A stretch of DNA of 64,000 nt from Pleodorina starrii (Eukaryota; Chlorophyta; Chlorophyceae; Chlamydomonadales; Volvocaceae): positions 350,001-414,000 of the forward strand of contig BRXU01000005.1 of NCBI GenBank assembly GCA_030267565.1, in the 5' to 3' direction. Below, in pieces: positions 1-11,237 of the stretch (position 1 is the first letter of the stretch; every line of letters begins with the position of its first letter). The notes below the pieces were generated by a model. It made no database searches, had not been told where the DNA came from, and saw nothing but the letters and a program-made list of their open reading frames with translations. The position numbers were made by a program, and so were the translations under genes.

Positions 1-3000
1 CCGAACGGATCCCGAACAACCCCCAACGGATCCCGAACAACCCCGAACGACCCCGAACGGATCCCGAACGACCCCGAACGGACCCCGAACGACCCCGAAC
101 GACCCCGAACGGATTCCGAACAACCCCGAACGATCCCGAACGGAATTCCGAACGACCCCGAACGGATCCCGAACGACCCCGAACAACCCCGAACGGATCC
201 CGAACGACCCCGAACGGATCCCGAACGACCCCCAACGGATCCCGAACGACCCCGAACGACCCCGAACGGATCCCGAACGGATCCCGAACAACCCCCAACG
301 GATCCCGAACAACCCCGAACGACCCCGAACGGATCCCGAACGACCCCCAACGGATCCCGAACGACCCCGAACGGATCCCGAACGACCCCGAACGGACTCC
401 GAACGACCCCGAACGACCCCGAACGGATTCCGAACAACCCCGAACGACCCCGAACGGATCCCGAACGGATCCCGAACGACCCCGAACGGATCCCGAACAA
501 CCCCGAACGACCCCGAACGACCCCGAGCGGATCCCGAACGACCCCCAACGGATCCCGAACGACCCCGAACGGATCCCGAACGGATCCCGAACGACCCCGA
601 ACGGATCCCGAACGACCCCGAGCGGATCCCGAACAGCCCCGAACGACCCCGAACGGATCCCGAATGACCCCCAACGGATCCCGAACGACCCCGAACGGAT
701 CCCGAACGACCCCGAACGACCCCGAACGGATCCCGAACGACCCCGAACGACCCCGAACGGATCCCGAACGGAATTCCGAACGACCCCGAACGTATCCCGA
801 ACGACCCCGAACAACCCCGAACGGATCCCGAACGACCCCGAACGGATCCCGAATGACCCCCAACGGATCCCGAACGACCCCGAACGACCCCGAACGGATC
901 CCGAACGGATCCCGAACAACCCCCAACGGATCCCGAACAACCCCGAACGACCCCGAACGGATCCCGAACGACCCCCAACGGATCCCGAACGACCCCGAAC
1001 GGATCCCGAACGACCCCGAACGGACCCCGAACGACCCCGAACGACCCCGAACGGATTCCGAACAACCCCGAACGATCCCGAACGGATCCCGAACGACCCC
1101 GAACGGATCCCGAACGACCCCGAACGACCCCGAACGGATCCCGAACGGATCCCGAACAACCCCCAACGGATCCCGAACAACCCCGAACGATCCCGAACGG
1201 ATCCCGAACGACCCCCAACGGATCCCGAACGACCCCGAACGGATCCCGAACGGATCCCGAACGGATCCCGAACGGATCCCGAACAACCCCGAACGGACTC
1301 CGAACGACCCCGAACGACCCCGAACGGATTCCGAACAACCCCGAACGACCCCGAACGGATCCCGAACGGATCCCGAACGACCCCGAACGGATCCCGAACA
1401 ACCCCGAACGACCCCGAACGTTCCCGAGCGGATCCCGAACGACCCCCAACGGATCCCGAACGACCCCGAACGGATCCCGAACGGATCCCGAACGACCCCG
1501 AACGGATCCCGAACGACCCCGAGCGGATCCCGAACAGCCCCGAACGACCCCGAACGGATCCCGAATGACCCCCAACGGATCCCGAACGACCCCGAACGGA
1601 TCCCGAACGACCCCGAACGACCCCGAACGGATCCCGAACGGATCCCGAACGGAATTCCGAACGACCCCGAACGGATCCCGAACGACCCCGAACAACCCCG
1701 AACGGATCCCGAACGACCCCGAACGGATCCCGAACGACCCCCAACGGATCCCGAACGACCCCGAACGACCCCGAACGGATCCCGAACGGATCCCGAACAA
1801 CCCCCAACGGATCCCGAACAACCCCGAACGACCCCGAACGGATCCCGAACGACCCCCAACGGATCCCGAACGACCCCGAACGGATCCCGAACGACCCCGA
1901 TCGGACCCCGAACGACCCCGAACGACCCCGAACGGATTCCGAACAACCCCGAACGATCCCGAACGGATCCCGAACGACCCCGAACGGATCCCGAACAACC
2001 CCGAACGACCCCGAACGACCCCGAGCGGATCCCGAACGACCCCCAACGGATCCCGAACGACCCCGAACGGATCCCGAACGGATCCCGAACGACCCCGAAC
2101 GGATCCCGAACAACCCCGAACGACCCCGAACGACCCCGAACGGATCCCGAACGACCCCGAACGGATCCCGAACAACCCCGAACGACCCCGAACGGATCCC
2201 GAACGGACCCCGAACGACCCCGAACGGATCCCGAACAACCCCGAACGGATTCCGAACAACCCCGAACGACCCCGAACGGACCCCGAACGGATCCCGAACG
2301 ACCCCGAACGGATCCCGAACGACCCCGAACGACCCCGAACGGACCCCGAACAACCCCGAACGGATCCCGAACAGCCCCGAACGACCCCGAACGGATCCCG
2401 AACGGATCCCGAACGGATCCCGAACGACCCCCAACGGATCCCGAACGACCCCGAACGGATCCCGAACGACCCCGATCGGAATCCGAACGACCCCGAACAG
2501 ATCCCGAACGACCCCGAACGGATCCCGAACGACCCCGAGCGGATCCCGAACGACCCCGAACGACCCCGAACGAATCCCGAATGACCCCCAACGGATCCCG
2601 AACGACCCCGAACGGATCCCGAACGACCCCGAACGACCCCGAACGGATCCCGAACGACCCCGAACGACCCCGAACGGAATCCGAACGACCCCGAACGGAT
2701 CCCGAACGGATCCCGAACGACCCCGAACGGATCCCGAACGACCCCGAGCGGATCCCGAACGACCCCGAACGACCCCGAACGACCCCGAACGGATCCCTAA
2801 CGACCCCTAACTACCCCCAACGACCCCGAACGGAACCCGAACGACCCCCAACGGATCCCGAACGACCCCGAACGGATCCCGAACGACCCCGAACGACCCC
2901 GAACGGATCCCGAACGGATCCCGAATGACCCCCAACGGACCCCGAACGGAATTCCGAACGACCCCCAACGGATCCCGAACGACCCCGAACAACCCCGAAC

Positions 3001-3200
3001 GGATCCCGAACGGATCCCGAACAATCCCCAACGGATCCCGAACAACCCCGAACAACCCCGAACGGATCCCGAACGACCCCGAACGACCCCGAACGGATCC
3101 CGAACGACCCCGAACGACCCCGAACGGATCCCGAACGGAATTCCGAACGACCCCGAACGGATCCCGAACGACCCCGAACGGATCCCGAACGGATCCCGAT
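1..3200. repeat. 10/11-bp minisatellite array (CCCGAACGAC / CCCGAACGGAT)
   Basis: The whole stretch alternates two related units, CCCGAACGAC (10 bp) and CCCGAACGGAT (11 bp), with variants such as CCCCAACGGAT, CCGAACAAC and CGGAATTC. Longer blocks recur: the phrase beginning GAATGACCCCCAACGGATCC is seen near 662, 852, 1563, 2579 and 2923, and the first and third of these are about 901 bp apart. The open frames across it only translate the repeat and are not genes. The array ends about 90 bp before a well-supported helicase exon, so it probably lies in an intron of that gene; the part upstream of the window is not seen. Confidence 0.95.
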
Positions 3201-3290
3201 CCTCCCCTCCCTTCCTCCCCTCTTGGGTTTGACCCTTCCCGCGCCATCCACTTGTCCCTCCCTCCCTCCCCCTTCCTGCAAACCCCGCAG

Positions 3291-3896
3291 CCCGTGTGTC
3301 GCGCGCTTGCTTCCGGTCTGTTCATGAACGCGGCCGTGTTCGACCGCACCGAGTACAATCCGCTGGCCCCCGAGGGGGACCCGGGGACCCACGTGTACAG
3401 ACTGGTGCGGTACACGGCACAACGAAGTGAGTGGGAGAGGGAGGAGGGGAGTTGAGGGGGGAGGCTTTCCGCAGGGAAGGGAGGGAGAGGAAAACAGTCA
3501 AGTGGGAGAGGAAATGGGAGTGTGAGTGCCCGGGAAACGTTTATTCTTTCGTGTTGTACAGCGTGCTGTACAGGTCCACTCTGCCGTCTCAGCTTGTAAT
3601 GCCTCCCTCCCCTTCCCTGTCCCCTCTTCGTCCCCTCTTCGTCCCCTCTTCGTCTTCCCTCGTCCCCCGTCCCTCGTCCCTCGCCCCCCGCCCCCCCCCC
3701 CCATGCAGCGAACCCCATCAAGTTGCGCATCCACAACAGCAGCGTGCTGTGGCGCAGCACGCCGTCGTGCATCGTGTACAGCACTGTACAGCAGGCGGAT
3801 AACGGTTGGTACGAGATGCAGGGCGTCACTGCCGTACAGCCCGCCTGGCTCATCGAGCTGGCGCCGCACATGTTCCACAAGCCGGGGCCCGCGTGA
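3291..3896 (+). CDS. DEAH-box RNA helicase, 3' end (two last exons)
   Basis: Exons 3291-3426 and 3709-3896 (stop TGA 3894-3896), joined in phase 1 across a GTGAGT...GCAG intron. The encoded 108 residues match the C-terminal OB-fold region of DEAH-box helicases: a CRALASGLFMNAA segment (families usually show C..A..SGFF.NAA), then LRIHNSSVLW (family L.IHPSSVLF) and VTAVQPAWLIELAPHMF (family VT.I.P.WL.ELAPH.F). These enzymes remodel RNA in splicing or ribosome assembly; the fragment does not say which member. The ATPase core lies upstream of the window, beyond the minisatellite, which would then sit in the preceding intron. Acceptor at 3289-3290 (CCCGCAG); phase 0 is assumed for the unseen junction. 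Confidence 0.85.
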
Positions 3897-5123
3897 ACCC
3901 GTGGACGTGCGTTTTGTGATGCGGTGGCGTGATGTGATGCGGTGGCGTGATGAATGAACCGTTTTACAGTTGACACCCGATGAGTACTTCCGGACCGTAC
4001 CGCACCCGACACTGGCTGCTGACGAGATGTGACGTTATGTGGTTGGCTGTATGTGTGGGGGGGAGGGGGAGGGTACGTTAAGGATCCGCCTTCTCGGGTG
4101 CCCGACTGACAGGGCTTGGGCTTCGCTGCCCAGGCGCGTATACCAAAGGGCGGGTGTTGCTGCGAGTTTTGCCGTTGGGCTCCAGGGGGGTCCTTCCGAG
4201 GGGTCGCTCGGAAGGTAGAGCCAGTGGGCCGGTGTGGCGTATCGTTGTATCGGTGGATCTGTTGTGCGGATTCGCGGCCTTGATGTCGCGGGTGATGGTG
4301 GGTTTGCGCCTTTTTGCGTTGGACGGTCAAAGTGGTCGCGGAGGCGTCGAGGACGCACGGTGAGGGGCAGCTTCCGCCGCCGTTACCGAACGCGAGTGCG
4401 ATTACACGCGAGCTGCGAGAGGGGGGGAGGAGGGAACGTGCGGAGGTTTCAGGTGGTCCGGCGCCGGTGTACTACGCCGCGATAGCAAATCGTGTTGTGT
4501 GCCTTGTGTGAATTTGACGAGCGAATCAGCAGGCAAGGACGAAGGGTCGCCGCGCCATTTAACAGCCACCAGAGATGATGCGGCCAAGCATATGTGATCT
4601 GTCCAGCGGCGAACCTAATCAGAACTGCAGCAGCCGCAGCACCCAAGGTCAAACGTTTCGCAACTGTTTGTCAACACCACGCGGCGCGCTGGTGTACGCA
4701 CGTGTGCTATCAGTGATTATGTCCCAAACACGTTGTGCATATAATATGCACAACAGCGGAGATGTATAAAAGAGATTTGTGTTGCACGGGGAAAGCCTTC
4801 ACAGTCCGTTATTGGCCAGCGAACCATGGGCCGCCAACGGGATCCGCGCCATGCTTAAGAAGTGGCACCACCTTACCACCTAACGTTGTATATTATTATT
4901 TTTACATAATAAGGTCCGTTTACGGTATTCTCTTTCCTATCCTGGTCGCAGAATCGCTTTGTAAACACATCTGACTGAAATTGTCAAACTTGAATGTTGC
5001 AAATTCACTAGAAATGACATGCTTTCGTCCAATACAGTCATTATACGGTACTCATGCCACAATGAGAGAACAGCTGGGTTAACTAATTTCTCCGTTTGCG
5101 TGCCGTAGTCTTTCGGCTACGCG
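3897..5123. other. Intergenic: helicase 3' UTR and upstream region of the next gene
   Basis: No credible exon found. The first 600 bp are GC-rich; 4720-5070 is markedly AT-richer. A TATAAAAG string at 4765-4772 lies about 360 bp before the ATG at 5124 and could be a core promoter, but this is only a motif match. Confidence 0.4.
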
Positions 5124-8100
5124 ATGGCGTTTCCAGCTCCGCACTGCGGCTTGCCTGGCCTTCCCGTTACCCTTCAGATGATTCTCAGGAGGCGATGTGC
5201 TTGTGGAGCGGTTCTATGCTCGCCATGTCCAGCAGGGCCCACGTTGATGTCTGCAAGCCCGAGCCCTTTTCCTTGCTTCTCGGAGCTGAAGCTAAATTTT
5301 CGAAAGCGAAAGGGCAGGTCCCTGCTGCTGGCCGCTGCAGCGGCGGATCCGGCCGGGGACCCCGCGCGTAGACCCCCAACCAGTGCAGCGGGCACCAGTG
5401 CGCTCGATGCAGCCTCAGCGCCCGGCAGGCCTCACCTCCAAAGGCGCGATGGCTGGGCCAACCGCACCTCCGTAAGCTCGTTCAACACGCAGCGACCGCA
5501 GCGGCAGGCGCGGCAAACGCCGCTGCCGCCTCGGCAACAGCAGCAGCCAGCGGAGGGGGCGGCAGCGCCACAGCAGCCACCGAATCGGTTGCGGGGCGCG
5601 GATTGGCGGCAACGGAGCGCTGCTCAGGCGGCACCGGCACCGGTACCGCACAGCCAGCGCCAACACCCGAGCGAGCGTTCCGGGGGACCTCCAGGCGACC
5701 GCAGGCCTTTGCCCGGCGACGGCGACGGCCGCAGTGGCAGTGGCCGCTGGGCCGACGTGCGCGGTCCGACCGTCGATCGTGAGACGCGCCGCGGCCTGGG
5801 ACCCGCGCTTCCCGCCGACTCGTTGCAGCCGCACAGCCGTAGAGCAGTGCCTGACATGCAACCCAGGGTCACCACCGGCGCAGGCGGCTCGGGACCGAGC
5901 CGGCCGCCATCGCAGCCGCGGCCGCAGCTTCAGCTCTCGGAGTTCCCCGGCGATGACCCGCCAGCCAGCGGCCCCGCAGCCGCAGATCAGCATCCAGGGG
6001 CTTCGCTCCCCTCCCTGGAGCCCCAATCGCCGCCGCTGTGGTCGCCGCCGCCGCCAGGCAGGCCGCCGCCGCCACCGCCGCCGCCACCGGCGTATCGCTC
6101 GCGGCCGCCCCTCCGGAGCCGCCGGCTGGTACCTTACGCCAGCGACACGGGCTTTCCGGATCCAGAATCCAGCGGACACGGCGGCGAGGAGGCGGAAGAT
6201 GAGATCGAGGAGGGCCTTATGGAGCTGCTGTGGAGCGCGGACAGGCGACGCAGCACGAATGGGATCTTCAGGGAGGGGGCCGCCGCCGCCGCCACCGCCA
6301 CTGCCGCCACCGCCGCTGCTGGAGCCGCTGCCGGCATGGGTGCCGGCGGCGGCGCCGCTCGCCTGCGGGCAGCGGCGGCGTGGCGCAGGGCGGGGCCAGC
6401 GGATAATCGGGATCTCGCAGTACCTGCCATGCTGGCAACGGCAGCAGCAACGGCAACGGCAGTAGCGGCGGCAGCAGAAGCGGAAGCGGGACAGGACGCG
6501 GAGCGGGTGGGTCTCCTTCCGGTGGATCCGGATCCGGAGGCTGTTTGTCTTGACGGTGACTGAGGCAGTAGAGTCAAACTCAATGCGTTCGCCGTAGCGG
6601 CCTGAAGCCGTGCTGTGGTGGCGGGAGCGGGCTGCCGGCACGGGCTGACCGTTGGGGGGAAGCCGCGGGTACCGTACGAGGTACCGGCCCGTTGCGACCC
6701 GTGGGTCGCAGTCCTAGCCCCGTGCTGCACAGGGAAACATACGTTGAAGGGCAATAATTTTAAGGAAGCATCATTACCTGCAATGGCCTGTCCCGGTATC
6801 GTTACCGTTACCGTTACCGTTGTCCCCCTGCCTTCCTGCTGGTTCTCGCAGGCCCTGCGCCGCGGCGGCGGCTACTTCCTGCATAAGGCCCAACTGCTGG
6901 CCCCGCTCCGGCAGCGCCGCCTCGCCCGGAACCCCGTGACGCTGGCGCGGTTGGAGGGCATGAGCGAAGCGTACACCAACGCCGCCGCGCTGGCGGCCGC
7001 AGCGCGGCTGCGGGAGATGCCGTACCGGTACGGCATTGGGTCCCGGGGACAGATCATTGACCTGGTACGGCAGGCGCGCGTGCTGGCGGCGGGGGAGGTT
7101 CCGGAGCGGGTGCGGCGGCGCATCCTGGCGGCGGCGGGCGGGGGCACGGACGGCGGCCGCCACCGCGGCCGCCACCGGAGCAGAGCAGTGGCCGGTGAGA
7201 TGGAGGATGACGACTCGGACGACGGCGTCCCGCGTGAGGACGAGTTTGGGGACGAGTTTGACGCGGCTGACGAGGAGACGGAGGAGGTGGAGGAAGCGGG
7301 CGCTGCCTCCCGCCGCCGCCGCCGTGGCAGCAGCGGAGGTAGCGACGGCCTCCAAGATTTGGATTTGGATCTGGACGATGATCCGGATGTACTGGAGGTG
7401 GAGGCGGAGGCGACACGCGAGCTGGCCCGGCTGGTGGGGGTATCGGCGGGCAGCGTGGCAGCCCGTGCTGCGGCGCTGAGCCCCGGGCTGAGGCTGGGGC
7501 ACCAGCAGGGGCCGCAGGGGCGCGGCGCCGCGGACGGTGGTGGTGGCGGCAAGGCGCCGCAGCGGCGGCCTTGGGAGGAGGAGGAGGACGCGCAGGCTGC
7601 GTTCCTCAGAGCCATGGAGGGGGATGAGGGGGATGAGGAGGATGAGGCGGCGGAGGAGGAGGAGGTGGGAAAGGACAGCGATGGGTTGGATGAGTTTGAG
7701 GATGGGCTTGGCAGTGGGCTTGAGGACGACGGCGAAGATATTTTTGGCGAGGAAGGAGATGAAGAGGAAGAGGAGGAGCAGGGAGAGGGTGAAGAGGAAG
7801 AGGCGAATGAGGAGGAGGAGGAGGAGGAGGAGGAGGGAGTGCAGGGCGAGTTCGTAATGTTGTCAAGGGGGGCTTCGGGCGGGTTGCGGCAAGCGGCGGT
7901 GGGAGTGGAGGCCGCTGTCCCCAGCGGGCGGAGCGCGGAGCTCATCCGTGCTACAGCGCCTGCGCAGGACGCAGCAGCCCGCGACGAAAGGAGCGGAGGG
8001 CCCCCCGCAGAGGCCGCCGCGGAGGCTCTGCACCGCAACGGCGGGCTGGGCTTGGACGAGCCCTTCCGCGGCAATGACGCGGATGACGGCGCTGTCGACG

Positions 8101-10263
8101 AGGAGCACGATTTGGACGACGACGACGAGGTGTACGACAGCCGCGTGGAGGCCCTGCTGGACGAGTTGTTGTCGTTTGGGGCGGAGGCGGAGGCGGGAGA
8201 TGAGGTGAGGGAAGCGGAGGCGCCCGGGTGGAGGGGTGGCGGCGCGAGCCGGAAGGCCGCCGAGGAGGGAACGCCGCCTGACGCGGCTGCCTGGCCCGTC
8301 GCTGCCACCGATTACAGCAGTGGCGTTGGCGTCGTAGAGCGCCTGCTGGGCGGGATGGTGCCGAGCCCGCAGGCGCCAGCGGCGGCCGCCGCTGCGTCAT
8401 CGGCTGCGGCTGCGGCTGCCGCTGATACCGGTGCAGGATGGGTGAAGGGCAGGGCGGGGGGCGACCGCCTGGCCGTTGGGCCGACGGCGGCGGCGTCCGC
8501 CGCCGATGCGGCGGCGGCGCAGAGTGCCGCCGCGGCGGTGTTCCAGGTCCGGCCGCCTGGCGCCGCGGGCGTGGGCGCCGGAGGCGTCAGCGCCGGCGCC
8601 GCGGTGGCGCGATCAGCCAGGCGGCCCAAGGCCACCCAGGAGGCCGCCGCCGCTGATGACGAGCCACCCGCAGCGGCGGTGGCGGCAGTTGCAGGAGCCG
8701 GGGCTGTTGACCGGGCTGGGGCCGCCAACGCGGGTGACGTCGGTTCCGGAGCAAAGCCCGCTGACGTCAGCGGTACTCCTCAGATGGGCGCGAAACCAAC
8801 TGGGCCGGCGGCAGCAGCGGCGGCGGCGGCGGAGTCGACGCCGCGGCAGGCACCACCCAAGGACGTTCCAGCAGCCGCGGCCAAGTCGCCACGGCCAACA
8901 CGGAAGCAAGCAGGAGCAGGAGGGCAGCAGCGGGAGCGGGCCAAAGGCGGCTATCTGGCCCCGGTGCCTGTCGGCTGGCACCTGTACGGCAGCGCGCCCG
9001 CGGCCCAGCCGGATGGATCCGAGACTCCAGGGCCACCGGCGGCAGCGCCAGCGGCGGCGGCGGCAAGAGAGGAGGACGAGGCGGTGGAAGCGGCGGCGGG
9101 GGCCGCGGCTTCTTCGCCGCGCCTCGTGCTGCGCGCCTTCCTGTACTGCATCGGCCGGGACGAGGTTTACAACGCGCTGTGGCGCTCGGATCTGATGGAC
9201 CGTCTGGAGTTCGTGACCCGGATGCGGGATGCAGATGTGGTGCTGCACAGGCGAGTGCCTGCGTGCCTGCCTGCCAGCGTGCCTGCCTGCCTGCCTGCGT
9301 GCCTGCCTGCCTGCCTGCGTGCCTGCCTGCCAGCGTGCCAGCGTGCCTGCCTGCCTGCCAGCGTGCCTGCCTGCCTGCCAGCGTGCCTGCCTGCCTCCCT
9401 GCGTGCCTGCCAGCGTGCCTGCCTGCCTGCCAGCGTGCCTGCCTGCCTGCCAGCGTGCCTGCCTGCCTGCCAGCGTGCCTGCCTGCCTGCCAGCGTGCCT
9501 GCCTGCCTGCCTGCGTGCCTGCCTGCCTGCCTGCCTGCTGGTTCGGTCCCCATCGGCATCGGCAGGGGAGCCGATATAGCGCCCCACGATAACGGGGGAG
9601 CCCCACACGCGGCGCGTTTCACACACTTGCCGCAACCCTCAACGGATGCCCAAACCCCGCCCCCCATTATGCAGGTCCCCGGCCCCCGGGGAGCGGCAGT
9701 TCGCGCTGGAGGAGCTGCGGACGGGCGCCAGGCGGGCGCGCATCCCGTTCGTATCTGTACGGCAGGCCACTGAGCAGGAGCTGGGACCCGCGCTGGAGCG
9801 CGTCTTCAGGTGGGTGGGTCAGTGGGTGGGTCAGTGGGCTTCTTCTTGCCTCCTTCAGAGCGGTGCGCTTTGCTCAGCGCTGCATCACGCGGCCGGACCT
9901 TGTGAAAATGGTGTGTGCCATACTGATACCGTTGTGCACTAACGGTCTGGACGAGGGAGCAGCAACGGAGGGATAGGCAGGTACCTGGGCAGGGGCGATT
10001 CCGTGAGTGTTTGTGCCTTTCTCTGGGATCAAGTAAGATCTGCTATATAGGTCACAGCAGCTGCAGCACGGGGAGGTAACACCAATGGTCGGCAAATCGT
10101 GCTCCGTTGTGCGTGCAGGCGCTTCGATAGCATGTACGACAAGGTGCTGTACGGATCGACGCGCCATGATGGCGTGGTGGGCAACCCTGGAGCGATGCGG
10201 GGCGGCGGAAGCGCTGCCGTCCCCGGCGTTGCAGCGCGCCGCGCCCGAGGGGCCCCGCCCTAA
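5124..10263 (+). CDS. Large low-complexity protein with C-terminal Ycf45/SPD1-like segment
   Basis: Proposed exons: 5124-6506, 6852-9250, 9675-9809, 10119-10263 (TAA), all in agreeing phase, 1,353 residues. Most is disordered: Pro/Arg-rich N-terminus, a long Asp/Glu-rich stretch (about 7190-7850), then Ala-rich linker. The folded part is the end: LRAFLYCIGRDEVYNALW, FVTRMRDADVVLHRR, then ARIPFVSVRQATEQELGPAL. This order (YGI-like start, ADxxLxxR, then IPF.SV...L..AL) resembles the C-terminal part of the plastid Ycf45/SPD1 family. The P-loop ATPase expected before it in that family was not found, so the assignment is tentative. The first intron (6507-6851, phase 0) is the least certain; the second has a GC donor and is filled by a minisatellite. 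The basic, hydroxylated N-terminus could be a transit peptide. Confidence 0.5.
9251..9540 (+). repeat. Intronic minisatellite GCCTGCCTGC(C/G)(A/T)GCGT
   Basis: Array of GCCTGCC/GCGTGCC/CAGCGTG variants occupying most of the GC-AG intron 9251-9674. It starts within a few bases of the 5' splice site AG|GCGAGT. The frame stays open through it by chance of composition (Cys/Leu/Pro/Ala reading), which can mislead gene finders. Confidence 0.85.
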
Positions 10264-11237
10264 CCAGGCGCCGACAGCTAGAGCCACCTCTTACCAACCC
10301 CCACCCTTGGGCCCCCCATCTCGCGCTGCACTGCGCTGCACCGCACTGGACCCCACATGGGCACTGAGCAGGCATGGGAGTGTTCCTTTCCCTCCCTGGA
10401 TGCACTGTGTATCCGGTCAGTCCTGCGGACCATTGCGGATGGGGCTCTGCGGCTGAGGCCGGCATTCGGTAGGCTGGCAGACGGTCCGACTTCCCTCCTC
10501 GATAGCCTGTATGAGGTTTCAGCGACCCCGCGACCTGAGCGATGCGTTCGGCTGATACTTGCAAGTATGATACGGCATACACAGGCGGCCGCAGCGCCTT
10601 CCGGACTTCATTATGGGTGTGGTGAGCATCCTCACCATCCGTCTCAACACGCAGAATGAGGCTAGGCTTCCATGCACCCTGCCAGCTCTTGCCACCACGT
10701 GCTTCCACACGTGCACCTAGAGCCTGTCCAACCAAGTATCCCCGTCAGGCCCTACACCGGTCCTCCCCCTGCGCACATCTAGCATTCCCGAATCCTTCAC
10801 GTCGGATCGTTCGTTAGTCCGTTCGAACACCACTTCGTTCGTTTTCATCATTGACTATCCAGGGCGACTATCAAGCTGGCAGGCCAGCCGAAGCAATTCC
10901 TTCAGCGTAGACCTGCAAACCAGCCACACCCGTGACCGCACTCCGTGCCTAGTCCCTAATCCTGCAGGTATCTAAGCCACACGGCGCAGCAGCTCAAAAA
11001 CAAGGAAACAAATGAATAGGCAGTGCCTCAGCCTCCGGATGACGGAGATGCAGTTCCACAAGAAACGCAGGAAACAAGGGCTGCGTGCCAAACGAGTCGC
11101 CAACGCAAGCGCGTGTCAAGCGTGTGCCCAAGTAACGGGTGCGGGGGAGTGTGCAGCCAGCCACCAGCCACCAGCCTGCCCCGAGATGGGCACGTCGGAA
11201 AGGAGGTCGTCCCGGGGACGGAAAGCGGCGAAGTGCG
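10264..11237. other. Intergenic between two convergent genes
   Basis: Tail-to-tail space holding the 3' ends of the Ycf45-like gene (+) and MED6 (-). No exon-like frame with splice support was found and no clear TGTAA signal in either strand close to the stops. Confidence 0.4.

Noticed and set aside
1..3200. CRISPR-like regular repeats
   Set aside because: Units are contiguous without unique spacers, and the DNA is eukaryotic nuclear.
664..4330. Long open frames on both strands over the minisatellite (up to 754 codons)
   Set aside because: They only translate the 10/11-bp unit (PNDPER, TPNGSR) and exist in several frames at once; no independent coding evidence.
7000..8730. Long minus-strand Ser/Pro/Ala-rich open frames opposite the acidic linker
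   Set aside because: They are antisense shadows of GC-rich codons in the plus-strand gene; no splice sites or motifs of their own.
9167..9667. Gln/Ala/Gly repeat proteins on the minus strand at the GCCTGCC array
   Set aside because: Pure translation of an intronic minisatellite.
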